Shown in pieces: positions 1 through 6,550 of a DNA stretch of 15,772 bases. Every line of letters begins with the position of its first letter. Positions within the stretch are counted from its first letter, which is position 1. The notes beneath the pieces are model-generated. The model saw only the letters and a list, made by a program, of their open reading frames with translations, was not told where the DNA came from and made no database searches. Source of the stretch: Hyphomicrobiales bacterium (lineage in GTDB: Bacteria > Pseudomonadota > Alphaproteobacteria > Rhizobiales > JAJFHC01); the NCBI GenBank assembly GCA_021775835.1, contig JAJFHC010000028.1, positions 1 through 15,772 of the forward strand. Reading direction: 5' to 3'. The position numbers and the translations under genes were made by a program.

Positions 1-27
1 GGTAGCCTCATGCAGTGGTTTGATTTC

Positions 28-963
28 TCAAGGTGTGGGTACCACAAAGTCGGGAACAATTCTACTTTTCTCGATGTAGGTCATGACGTTGCGTCCCCGA
101 AACAACCCGAAACCTGAGACTAGGACGGTTCCCCATCCGGCCGCCGCACCACCCAGAACATCTGTGTGCAAGGTGTCGCCGACCATGGCGATCCGGGCAG
201 AATCGCCAGATCCGGCACCTACCCTGGCGGCAATAGCCCGAAAGACACTGGGAAACGGTTTGCCGTGGAACTCCACGTCAATCCCTGTTCTGTCAGCGAT
301 ATCATGGGCAAACAGACCTGGTTCGCGTGAAAGCATGCCTTCCAACGGCGCCACCAGGTCCGGGTTGGCGACGATCACAGGGCGCGGATTATCGGTCAGA
401 CTGGCCACCAGGGTTTCCTGATGACGTTTGGTCCAGTCCCGTGAGCCAACCAGGAGGATACCATCGACCGAGTCGTAACCGTCACCGCGGCCATGACTTG
501 CTGTAAGCCGTGTGGTCCGAATCGGCAGTTTGTCCAGGCGGGAAACCTCGGGCGCCATGACGCCCCAGTTGAAGGACGCGGGAAATCGGACAAGCGCGTC
601 TGCTGCGACTTCCCGGCTTGCTACGACATCGCCAGCTTCGAACGAAAATCCCATGCGATGATATTTGGCAAGCGCCTGTTCAGCATCGAAGGTGGCGCCG
701 TTGGTCAGCACAAACACACGTTTGCCGGCATCACGCAACGCAGCAATACGGTCGGCCACGCCCGGGATTGCGTCATTGCCAACATTGAGGACGCCATAGG
801 CATCCAGAACAAAGACGTCAAAGTGGTCAGCGACAGCACTCAGGTTTTCCGCATGCCGGGTTGTTGCCGGAAACCGGGCGCTGGGCAAACGTCCCCGAAC
901 GGCCTCGTAGCGTTCAAAGGCCCACGGAGCGTCATCAAACGCCGGAGCCTGGGGCAACGTCAT
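28..963 (-). CDS. HAD superfamily subfamily IIA hydrolase (TIGR01459-like) in phosphonate transport operon
   Basis: Predicted cytosolic Rossmann-fold hydrolase of 311 residues. HAD motifs are visible: motif I DAYGV (nucleophile D54), motif II TNG (87-89), the NPD loop of C2-cap enzymes (200-202), K235 in HGKPFP, and motif IV GDTLHTD (262-268). The span between motifs II and III fits a C2 (class IIA) cap. The usual acid/base Asp two residues after the nucleophile is Tyr (Y56), as in haloacid dehalogenases; TIGR01459 members, as I recall them, often have Trp there. Simple phosphatase activity is therefore not assured. About 40 N-terminal residues precede the fold. I chose the ATG at 963 because it overlaps the permease stop as ATGA; a GTG at 975 would add four residues. 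It is the last gene of the AEP-type transport operon, so a role in phosphonate metabolism is inferred. The C2 cap argues against it being PhnX. Confidence 0.85.
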   Translation of the reverse strand: MTLPQAPAFDDAPWAFERYEAVRGRLPSARFPATTRHAENLSAVADHFDVFVLDAYGVLNVGNDAIPGVADRIAALRDAGKRVFVLTNGATFDAEQALAKYHRMGFSFEAGDVVASREVAADALVRFPASFNWGVMAPEVSRLDKLPIRTTRLTASHGRGDGYDSVDGILLVGSRDWTKRHQETLVASLTDNPRPVIVANPDLVAPLEGMLSREPGLFAHDIADRTGIDVEFHGKPFPSVFRAIAARVGAGSGDSARIAMVGDTLHTDVLGGAAAGWGTVLVSGFGLFRGRNVMTYIEKSRIVPDFVVPTP

Positions 964-2975
964 CGCTTGCGCCACGCCTGGGTGCGCCGTTGAATGCCCT
1001 TGGAAAGCGCCGCGTGAATGATCCGCGCGATGGTGTTGGTGTAGAAGATCATCATGCCCATTGCTGCCGCAGGCGCCACGTCGCCGGCATCATCCATGTT
1101 CAGAACCGCGATTGAGGCAAGGCTGGTATCGGGACTGTACAAAAAGACAACTGCGGACACAGTCGTCATGGCATTGACGAAGAGGTAAATCGAGATATCC
1201 AGAATAGCCGGCGTGCACACCGGCACGGTCACCTTGGCAAAGACCTTGTAGAAAGGTTGCTTGAGGGAGGAGGCAACGGACTCGAACTCGGGATCCATCT
1301 GCTTGAGCGCCGTCATCGCCGTGAGGTGCGATACCGTGTAGAAGTGGGTAACCGAACACACGACCAGAATCGTCATGGTGGCGTATATCGGGTTGAGCGG
1401 ATTGGCCGGGTTGTTGAAGAAGAAAATGTAGGCAAGCCCGAGCACCATGCCCGGCACGGCCATGGGCAACATGGCAAAAAACTGAATGAGGCCCCGGACG
1501 CCTTCAAAGCCCTTGGTCTTCTCCACCATGTAGGCACCGGTAAAGATGACGACTGTCCCGATCACGGCTGTGGTCAAGGCCATGCGGATGGAGTTGTAAT
1601 ACGAACTCCAGCCACCGCCATCCATGACATCAAAATCGTAGTTGGTGAGGGAGAGACTCAAGTCATAGGGCCAGAACTTGATCAGGGCGGCAAACTGGCA
1701 GACACCGAGTAATCCGACAATGAAGACGGCCATGGCACAGCAGAAGGCCAGCATGATGCGGTCAAAATTCCGGTCGGGTTTGGGTTCATAGGGAACCGAT
1801 CTCGCCGACAGCAGGGCCACCTGTCGCTTCTGCACAAGGCGGTCGACGATGAAGGCCGCGAGTGCGGGCACCAACAGGACGACGCTGACAACAGCGCCCA
1901 TGGAAAAGTTCTGCTGACCGATAACCTGCTTGTAAATGTCCACAGCCAGAACATTAAACTGACCACCGATGACTTTCGGGAGACCAAAATCGGTAATAAC
2001 AAGATTGAAGACCACGAAGGCTGCCGATATCAGTCCGTAGCGCGCACCGGGAATCGTCACCGTCCAAAAGGTCTTCCAGGGGCTGGCCCGTAGGACCACC
2101 GATGCTTCATAGAGCCTCGCATCGGATATCGACAGGCCGGTCTGAATGATGATCAGTGCATGGGGAAACGTGAAAAACACCGACCCGATCACGATACCGA
2201 TTGGTCCATAGATGGAGTATCCGAATAGCAGTTCCTTGATCATGCCCTGATTGCCGAACAGGTAGACCAGCGCAATGCCCGGCAACAGAGAGGGCACGAG
2301 AATCGGCGCCATGGCAACCAGCCTGAACGCGCCCTTGAACCGCATGCAGCTTCTGGTCAGCGCATACGCCGAAATAAAGGCCAGGGTGACCGTGATGACA
2401 GTGCTGATGAAGGCAATGAATATCGAATTGAATATCGAGTTGAACAACGCGGGTGTTGCAAAATACTGCTTGTAGTTGGACACGCCGGTTTGCTGTGCGG
2501 GCCTGAGAACAACCTTGCGGAACTTGTTGCTCGTCAGTTCGACCCAGTCGTTGTGGACAACGCGTTCACTGCCCACAAGAAAGGCGGTTCCGGGCGGTCC
2601 AATGATCCTGATCCGGTATTTTGTCTGCGAGCGGAAGCTGAAGTCGGGAAACAGTTTTGCGACAGCAAGACGGCCATCGCCGCTGGTTGCAAAGTCGTCG
2701 GCTGAGTATGCCTTTGAAACGTCGTTCCACTGTGCCGCCGTCCTGGCCTCGCCCCACCCCTCGCCCTTGTCGACCTGGATTTCAAAGGCTTCCAGACGGA
2801 AGACATAGTCCTCGAACGACTTGGAAATCATGGCGTAGAGCGGAAAGACCAGAGCTGCCAGCAGGTAGAGACCGATGACGGCCAAATAGGCGAACATGAT
2901 CCACTGGTCACGACCGGTCTTGGGCCGGATGAGCGGTACTGCCGACGCCGTTTCTGTTTGAACCGTGTCAGACAT
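960..2975 (-). CDS. phnU2: Fused ABC transporter permease, 2-aminoethylphosphonate type (PhnU2-like)
   Basis: Inner-membrane permease of 671 residues carrying two BPD_transp_1 (MetI-like) domains in one chain. A first membrane segment lies near residues 25-50. A soluble, probably periplasmic stretch of about 115 residues follows (52-167). Membrane bundle 1 spans roughly 175-380 and bundle 2 roughly 405-655. Each half has an EAA-type loop for docking the ATPase: near 289-311 (YEAS...IPG) and near 564-587 (FESVASS...VP). The fusion supplies both membrane subunits, so no second permease gene is needed. The ATG at 2975 overlaps the ATPase gene by 8 bases, and its TGA overlaps the HAD start. The AEP substrate is inferred from the neighbouring binding protein and LysR regulator. 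The fold and transporter class are secure; the exact ligand is not. Confidence 0.9.
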   Translation of the reverse strand: MSDTVQTETASAVPLIRPKTGRDQWIMFAYLAVIGLYLLAALVFPLYAMISKSFEDYVFRLEAFEIQVDKGEGWGEARTAAQWNDVSKAYSADDFATSGDGRLAVAKLFPDFSFRSQTKYRIRIIGPPGTAFLVGSERVVHNDWVELTSNKFRKVVLRPAQQTGVSNYKQYFATPALFNSIFNSIFIAFISTVITVTLAFISAYALTRSCMRFKGAFRLVAMAPILVPSLLPGIALVYLFGNQGMIKELLFGYSIYGPIGIVIGSVFFTFPHALIIIQTGLSISDARLYEASVVLRASPWKTFWTVTIPGARYGLISAAFVVFNLVITDFGLPKVIGGQFNVLAVDIYKQVIGQQNFSMGAVVSVVLLVPALAAFIVDRLVQKRQVALLSARSVPYEPKPDRNFDRIMLAFCCAMAVFIVGLLGVCQFAALIKFWPYDLSLSLTNYDFDVMDGGGWSSYYNSIRMALTTAVIGTVVIFTGAYMVEKTKGFEGVRGLIQFFAMLPMAVPGMVLGLAYIFFFNNPANPLNPIYATMTILVVCSVTHFYTVSHLTAMTALKQMDPEFESVASSLKQPFYKVFAKVTVPVCTPAILDISIYLFVNAMTTVSAVVFLYSPDTSLASIAVLNMDDAGDVAPAAAMGMMIFYTNTIARIIHAALSKGIQRRTQAWRKR

Positions 2976-4095
2976 CGCCGTTCCGGGATTTGAATACTCG
3001 GATGCGGTCTGCGGGGAAGGAAACTCTCAGGCTGTCACCCACGGCGACATTTGTCCGCCGCACCAGATTGATCGAAAAGTCCGCCTCGACGTCGTGCCCT
3101 TCGAAACCCGTGACTTCGAGTGCCACCCGGAAGAAGGAGCCCAGAAACTCCATTCCCTTGATGGTCGTTTCCAGCAGATTGCCGTGGTCCTGGGTTTCAA
3201 CGGCGGTAATATCCTCGGGACGGATGGCCACCGTCACGGCTTCGTCCGGCGCGAAGCCGCGCGTGTCGCAGTCCAGCGTCACCGAGCCGATTTTCACCAT
3301 GCCCCCGGAATCGCCGGGTCCTGCCGACGCCACTTGCCCCGGCACAAAATTCATCTTGCCGATGAAGTCAGCGACAAAAGCGGTCGCAGGCGTCCGGTAG
3401 ATCTCCATCGGTGTGCCGGTCTGATCGATGACACCGTGATTCATGACGACGATCCTGTCCGCCATGCTGAGGGCTTCCTCCTGGTCATGGGTAACCATGA
3501 TCGTGGTCACGCCCAGGCGTCTCTGAAGTTCCTTGACCTCGTGACGCAGATGAACCCGGACTTTCGCATCGAGTGCCGACAAGGGTTCATCCAAGAGCAA
3601 AAGGCCCGGCGACGTCGCGATGGCGCGCGCCAGGGCAATTCTCTGCTGTTGTCCGCCGGAAAGCTGTGCGGGGTACTTGTCGCCCTGTTCGGGCAGTCCT
3701 ACGAGTTCGAGAAGTTCGCGCACCCTGGCCTCGATCTTTGGGCGCGGTGTCCGGACGTTTTCAAGGCCAAACGCTATGTTCTTGCGGACGGTGAGATTGG
3801 GAAACAGAGCATAGGACTGGAACACGATCCCGAAATCCCGCTCCGATGGCGGCAAGGCGGAGATATCGCGCCCAGCCTGTTCGACTGTGCCTGATGTCTG
3901 GATATCAAGACCGGCGATGGCGCGCAGGAATGTGGTCTTGCCGCATCCCGAAGGCCCAAGAAAGCAGACGAACTCCCCTTCTCTGATATCAAGGGAGACA
4001 CTGTCCAGTGCGACAAAGCTGCCGAATTTCTTGGTCAGATTCCGGATCTGCAGAAATGCATGATCCGTTTCGCCTTGTTCCGGACCGTCAGTCAT
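2968..4095 (-). CDS. phnT2: ABC transporter ATP-binding protein, 2-aminoethylphosphonate type (PhnT2-like)
   Basis: Cytosolic ATPase of 375 residues that powers the fused permease. Visible motifs are Walker A GPSGCGKTT (47-55), Q-loop Q93, signature LSGGQQ (145-150), Walker B LLLLDE (165-170), D-loop SALD and H-loop H203. Residues from about 245 to 370 form a C-terminal TOBE-like regulatory region (including AIRPEDI near 290), as in the PotA/FbpC/PhnT class of importers. The length suits that class. The ATG at 4095 has a GGGGG stretch about ten bases upstream. The gene follows the binding-protein gene after a 138-base gap containing a strong hairpin and overlaps the permease gene by 8 bases. 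The AEP assignment rests on context. Confidence 0.92.
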   Translation of the reverse strand: MTDGPEQGETDHAFLQIRNLTKKFGSFVALDSVSLDIREGEFVCFLGPSGCGKTTFLRAIAGLDIQTSGTVEQAGRDISALPPSERDFGIVFQSYALFPNLTVRKNIAFGLENVRTPRPKIEARVRELLELVGLPEQGDKYPAQLSGGQQQRIALARAIATSPGLLLLDEPLSALDAKVRVHLRHEVKELQRRLGVTTIMVTHDQEEALSMADRIVVMNHGVIDQTGTPMEIYRTPATAFVADFIGKMNFVPGQVASAGPGDSGGMVKIGSVTLDCDTRGFAPDEAVTVAIRPEDITAVETQDHGNLLETTIKGMEFLGSFFRVALEVTGFEGHDVEADFSINLVRRTNVAVGDSLRVSFPADRIRVFKSRNGDV

Positions 4096-4189
4096 GGCGC
4101 ATACGCCCCCAATACCAAACGAACGCGTCGTGCTCGCCAGATTTCAAATTTGACGCCAAAAGAAGTAATTATCGACTCGTTTGGCATAA

Positions 4190-4215
4190 CTCCCGGCCCG
4201 TTCACGGGCCGGGAG
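4190..4215 (-). terminator. Perfect 11-bp GC-rich hairpin between binding-protein and ATPase genes
   Basis: CTCCCGGCCCG (4190-4200) and its exact complement (4205-4215) flank the four-base loop TTCA. It starts 18 bases past the binding-protein stop. On the minus strand the stem is followed by TTATGCC rather than a U-run, so it is unlikely to be a full Rho-independent terminator. A processing or 3'-protecting hairpin, or a partial terminator that raises the binding protein above the membrane subunits, is the likely role, as known for other importer operons. Confidence 0.6.
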
Positions 4216-4233
4216 CTTGTTTGATGCAGCGTG

Positions 4234-5274
4234 TTACGATTTTGGTTCGGATTTCGAATCGTAGCGCTTCTGCCACTCGCCAAGGATTGCCTTGCGGTTG
4301 TTGGCCGCAAACTCGAAATCGTTGTCGATCATCTTTTCCAGGAGGTTTGCCGGAAAATGCTCGACCGGTTTGGCAACGCCAGGCATGGCGACAACCGCGT
4401 AACCGGTGTTGTACATTTCGTTGGCCTTCTTGGTGATCGACCAGTCGACGAGCGTCTTGGCGGCATCGACCTTTTCGGTGCCGGCGACGATTGCCGTTGC
4501 TTCCATGTCCCAGCCGACACCCTCTTCGGGAACGATAATGTCGATCGGCGCGCCTTTTGCCTTGGATTTGGCACCGCGGAAGGCAAACGAGATCCCGATC
4601 GGAATTTCACCGGAAGCCGCCAGCTTGCAAGGCTTGGAGCCTGAGTGGGTGTAACGGGCGATGTTGGCGTGCAACCCGTCCATGTATTCCCAGCCGCCCT
4701 TTTCGCCGAACATCTGCAGCCAGCTCGACACATCCAGGAAGCCCGTGCCCGAGGAATTCGGGTTCGGCATGATCAGATGCCCCTTGTACTGGGCGTCAAG
4801 CAGGTCCTTCCAGGATTTTGGCGGTGTCAGGTTGTGTTTCTTGGCTTCCACGGTGTTGTAGCAAACCGCGGCGACCCAGGCGTCCATGCCAACCCACGCC
4901 GGAGGTGTCGAGTTATCGACGAACTTCTTGTCCAGTTTCTCAACACCCTTCGGCGCATAGGCTTCGAGCATGCCTTCGCTCTTGAGCAACAACAGCGATG
5001 TCGCTGCAAGCCCCCAGACCACGTCGGCCTGTGGATTGTCTTTTTCGGCAAGAAGCTTTGCCGTCACGATACCGGTGGAGTCACGGACCCATTTGATCTT
5101 GATGTCCGGATGATCCTTGTTGAACGATTCGGCATAACGCTTGAGATCTTCGGCCTCGACGGCGGTATAGACCGTCAGTTCCGTTTCAGCCCGCGCCATC
5201 CCGGAAAATGCAGTCAAAGCGGCAAGCCCGAAACAGGCCCCGCCCAGAAGACTCTTCAGTCCAGATAGTTGCAT
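4234..5274 (-). CDS. phnS2: Periplasmic 2-aminoethylphosphonate-type substrate-binding protein (PhnS2-like)
   Basis: Extracytoplasmic solute-binding protein of 346 residues, of the iron/phosphonate-type periplasmic-binding superfamily. The signal peptide is residues 1-29, with a basic start, a hydrophobic core and ARA before E30. The mature protein starts ETELTVYTA. Several stretches match what I recall of the PhnS2 (TIGR03261) family: WVRDSTGIVTAKLLAEKDN, SSGTGFLDVSSWLQM, THSGSKPCKLAASGE and a C-terminus ending KRYDSKSEPKS. It delivers ligand to the fused permease encoded downstream. A good Shine-Dalgarno (GGAGAGGG, eight bases before the ATG) supports the start. It is the first gene of the operon and diverges from the LysR gene across a 370-base regulatory region. 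The family call is strong; true ligand preference among AEP, other phosphonates or other anions is not shown. Confidence 0.92.
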   Translation of the reverse strand: MQLSGLKSLLGGACFGLAALTAFSGMARAETELTVYTAVEAEDLKRYAESFNKDHPDIKIKWVRDSTGIVTAKLLAEKDNPQADVVWGLAATSLLLLKSEGMLEAYAPKGVEKLDKKFVDNSTPPAWVGMDAWVAAVCYNTVEAKKHNLTPPKSWKDLLDAQYKGHLIMPNPNSSGTGFLDVSSWLQMFGEKGGWEYMDGLHANIARYTHSGSKPCKLAASGEIPIGISFAFRGAKSKAKGAPIDIIVPEEGVGWDMEATAIVAGTEKVDAAKTLVDWSITKKANEMYNTGYAVVAMPGVAKPVEHFPANLLEKMIDNDFEFAANNRKAILGEWQKRYDSKSEPKS

Positions 5275-5377
5275 GATTTTATCCCTCTCCAGTTTTTTGG
5301 TTTCACGATGCAGAGTTGCATGGTGCTTTGCTAATTGGTCTTGATACTCGCGCCCTCGTCCGGCGACAGTCGCCTTA

Positions 5378-5400
5378 AACTTCCAACGGCTGGAACTTCC
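5378..5400. promoter_or_regulatory. Candidate LysR operator (T-N11-A dyad with repeated AACTTCC)
   Basis: AACTTCC at 5378-5384 and again at 5394-5400 flank the centre of the dyad TTCCA-ACGGC-TGGAA (5381-5395). The copies start 16 bases apart. TGGAACTTCC (5391-5400) recurs exactly at 5519-5528 nearer the regulator gene. LysR proteins commonly bind such dyads between divergent genes. Binding by the adjacent regulator is inferred. Confidence 0.45.
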
Positions 5401-5539
5401 CCACGACTGCCAGGATTTTCCCTAATCAGACGTTAAGTCAGTGTCCTTCGGTTTGCCAGGGCAACCCTATCGCATTCCCGTCGTCCTTTCTCTCAAGAAC
5501 GTCAACTCTGCGGCATTATGGAACTTCCACGTCAGTATG

Positions 5540-5617
5540 ATGACGATTGTTCCGGGCAGGACAGAAACGCTCTTGACCAATGAAAGCGCGTCAACGCATC
5601 ATAAATCAAATCGTCAT
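5540..5617. repeat. 9-bp inverted repeat in front of the lysR gene
   Basis: ATGACGATT (5540-5548) is repeated inverted as AATCGTCAT (5609-5617), 60 bases apart. The right arm ends 27 bases before the LysR start codon. The left arm overlaps the dyad CGTCA-N6-TGACG. Placement suits an autoregulatory site, but chance occurrence of a 9-bp arm at this distance is possible. Confidence 0.4.
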
Positions 5618-5644
5618 TGGCGATACAAACTATAGGCTTGGCTT

Positions 5645-6526
5645 ATGTATTACTCACAACTTCGCGCTTTTCATGCAGTCGCCCAGCATGGCGGGTTTTC
5701 CAAGGCTGCAAACAAGCTCAATCTCACGCAACCGGCCATATCCGATCAGGTGCGCAAGCTGGAAGACCTCTTCGACGTTGTCCTGTTCGACCGGCGGAAA
5801 CGTGCGGTCAGGCCGACGGAGCTGGGCGAGCGGTTGTTCGAGATTACCCGGCGGATGTTCGATATCGAAGGACAGGCCATCGAACTGCTCACCGAGAGCC
5901 GTGCGCTCAAGGTCGGCCATATCAATATTGCAGCCGACTCCCCGGTCTATGCCGCCCGCCTGATCGGCGCTTTCCGGCGCAAGCATCCCGGTATCACGGT
6001 ATCCCTTCATGTCTGCAATTCCGAGGCGGCCCTCCAGGCCTTGTTCGACTATGACGCCGATGCTGCGGTCATCTCGCCTGAACCGATCGACGACAGGCTG
6101 TTGCGCATCACGTTAAGTGTCGACTCGATCATCGCTTTCGTTCATCCCGACAATCCCCTCGCAAACAAGCCGTCCATCGATTTGAAGGACTTGGCGCTGG
6201 CGCCTGTGATCCTGCGGGAGACCGGCTCACACACCCGGCGCACGATCGAGGAAGAAGCCGCGCGCAACGGCATTCGCATCAACGTGGTCATGGAGGCCGA
6301 CAGCCGCGAGGCAATCCGCGAGGCAGCCTTTGAAGGTGTTGGTGTGGGCGTGCTGTCCAGGCCTGAGTTCGGCGAAGACAAGCGTCTGTCTGTTCTGGCG
6401 ATCAATGGCTGCGAACGGCAGTTACCAGAATCGCTGGTCTGTCTCAAGGACCGCGCCCATCACCGTCTGGTGGACGCATTCTGGTCGGTAGGCCGGGAGT
6501 TTGTCGGTCAAGGCCCTGCAATTTAG
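5645..6526 (+). CDS. LysR-family transcriptional regulator, aminoethylphosphonate-associated (TIGR03339-like)
   Basis: DNA-binding regulator of 293 residues. The N-terminal winged helix-turn-helix covers about residues 1-60 (FHAVAQHGGFSKAANKL, then TQPAISDQVRKLE). A linker helix is followed by a LysR substrate-binding domain from about 88 to 290, which should sense the inducer. Length is standard. The ATG at 5645 begins MYYSQLRAF, the usual start of this family; its Shine-Dalgarno is weak. It diverges from the AEP-type transporter operon. That position and its resemblance to the regulator family found with AEP genes suggest that it controls the operon and itself from the shared intergene. The inducer is not evident from sequence. 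Confidence 0.92.
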   Translation: MYYSQLRAFHAVAQHGGFSKAANKLNLTQPAISDQVRKLEDLFDVVLFDRRKRAVRPTELGERLFEITRRMFDIEGQAIELLTESRALKVGHINIAADSPVYAARLIGAFRRKHPGITVSLHVCNSEAALQALFDYDADAAVISPEPIDDRLLRITLSVDSIIAFVHPDNPLANKPSIDLKDLALAPVILRETGSHTRRTIEEEAARNGIRINVVMEADSREAIREAAFEGVGVGVLSRPEFGEDKRLSVLAINGCERQLPESLVCLKDRAHHRLVDAFWSVGREFVGQGPAI

Positions 6527-6530
6527 GGCC
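6512..6530. terminator. Small hairpin between convergent lysR and autotransporter genes
   Basis: GGCCCT (6512-6517) and AGGGCC (6525-6530) form a 6-bp stem around a seven-base loop, spanning the LysR stop codon. The genes converge within 24 bases, so a shared terminator would fit. There is no T-run on either side, so this is a weak candidate. Confidence 0.3.
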
Positions 6531-6550
6531 AGGCGGCGTTAGCGGCGTTG

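Larger units (their letters stand above)
5275..5644. promoter_or_regulatory. Divergent phnS2/lysR promoter-operator region
   Basis: This 370-base intergene must hold both divergent promoters. It contains TTCCA-N5-TGGAA at 5381-5395, which includes a symmetric T-N11-A box typical of LysR operators. AACTTCC occurs at 5378, 5394 and 5522. CGTCA-N6-TGACG lies at 5530-5545. A 9-bp inverted repeat pairs 5540-5548 with 5609-5617. A TTGACC at 5573-5578 is a possible -35 for lysR but has no clear -10 partner. No credible gene is seen here. Confidence 0.6.

Noticed and set aside
1..11. An ATG on the minus strand at 11-9, possibly the start of a further gene of the phosphonate operon
   Set aside because: Only three codons are in the window and the upstream ribosome site is weak, so it cannot be supported.
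2965..3894. Plus-strand frame of 309 codons opposite the ATPase gene
   Set aside because: The minus strand encodes a complete ABC ATPase with all motifs; the long opposite frame is a codon-bias effect.
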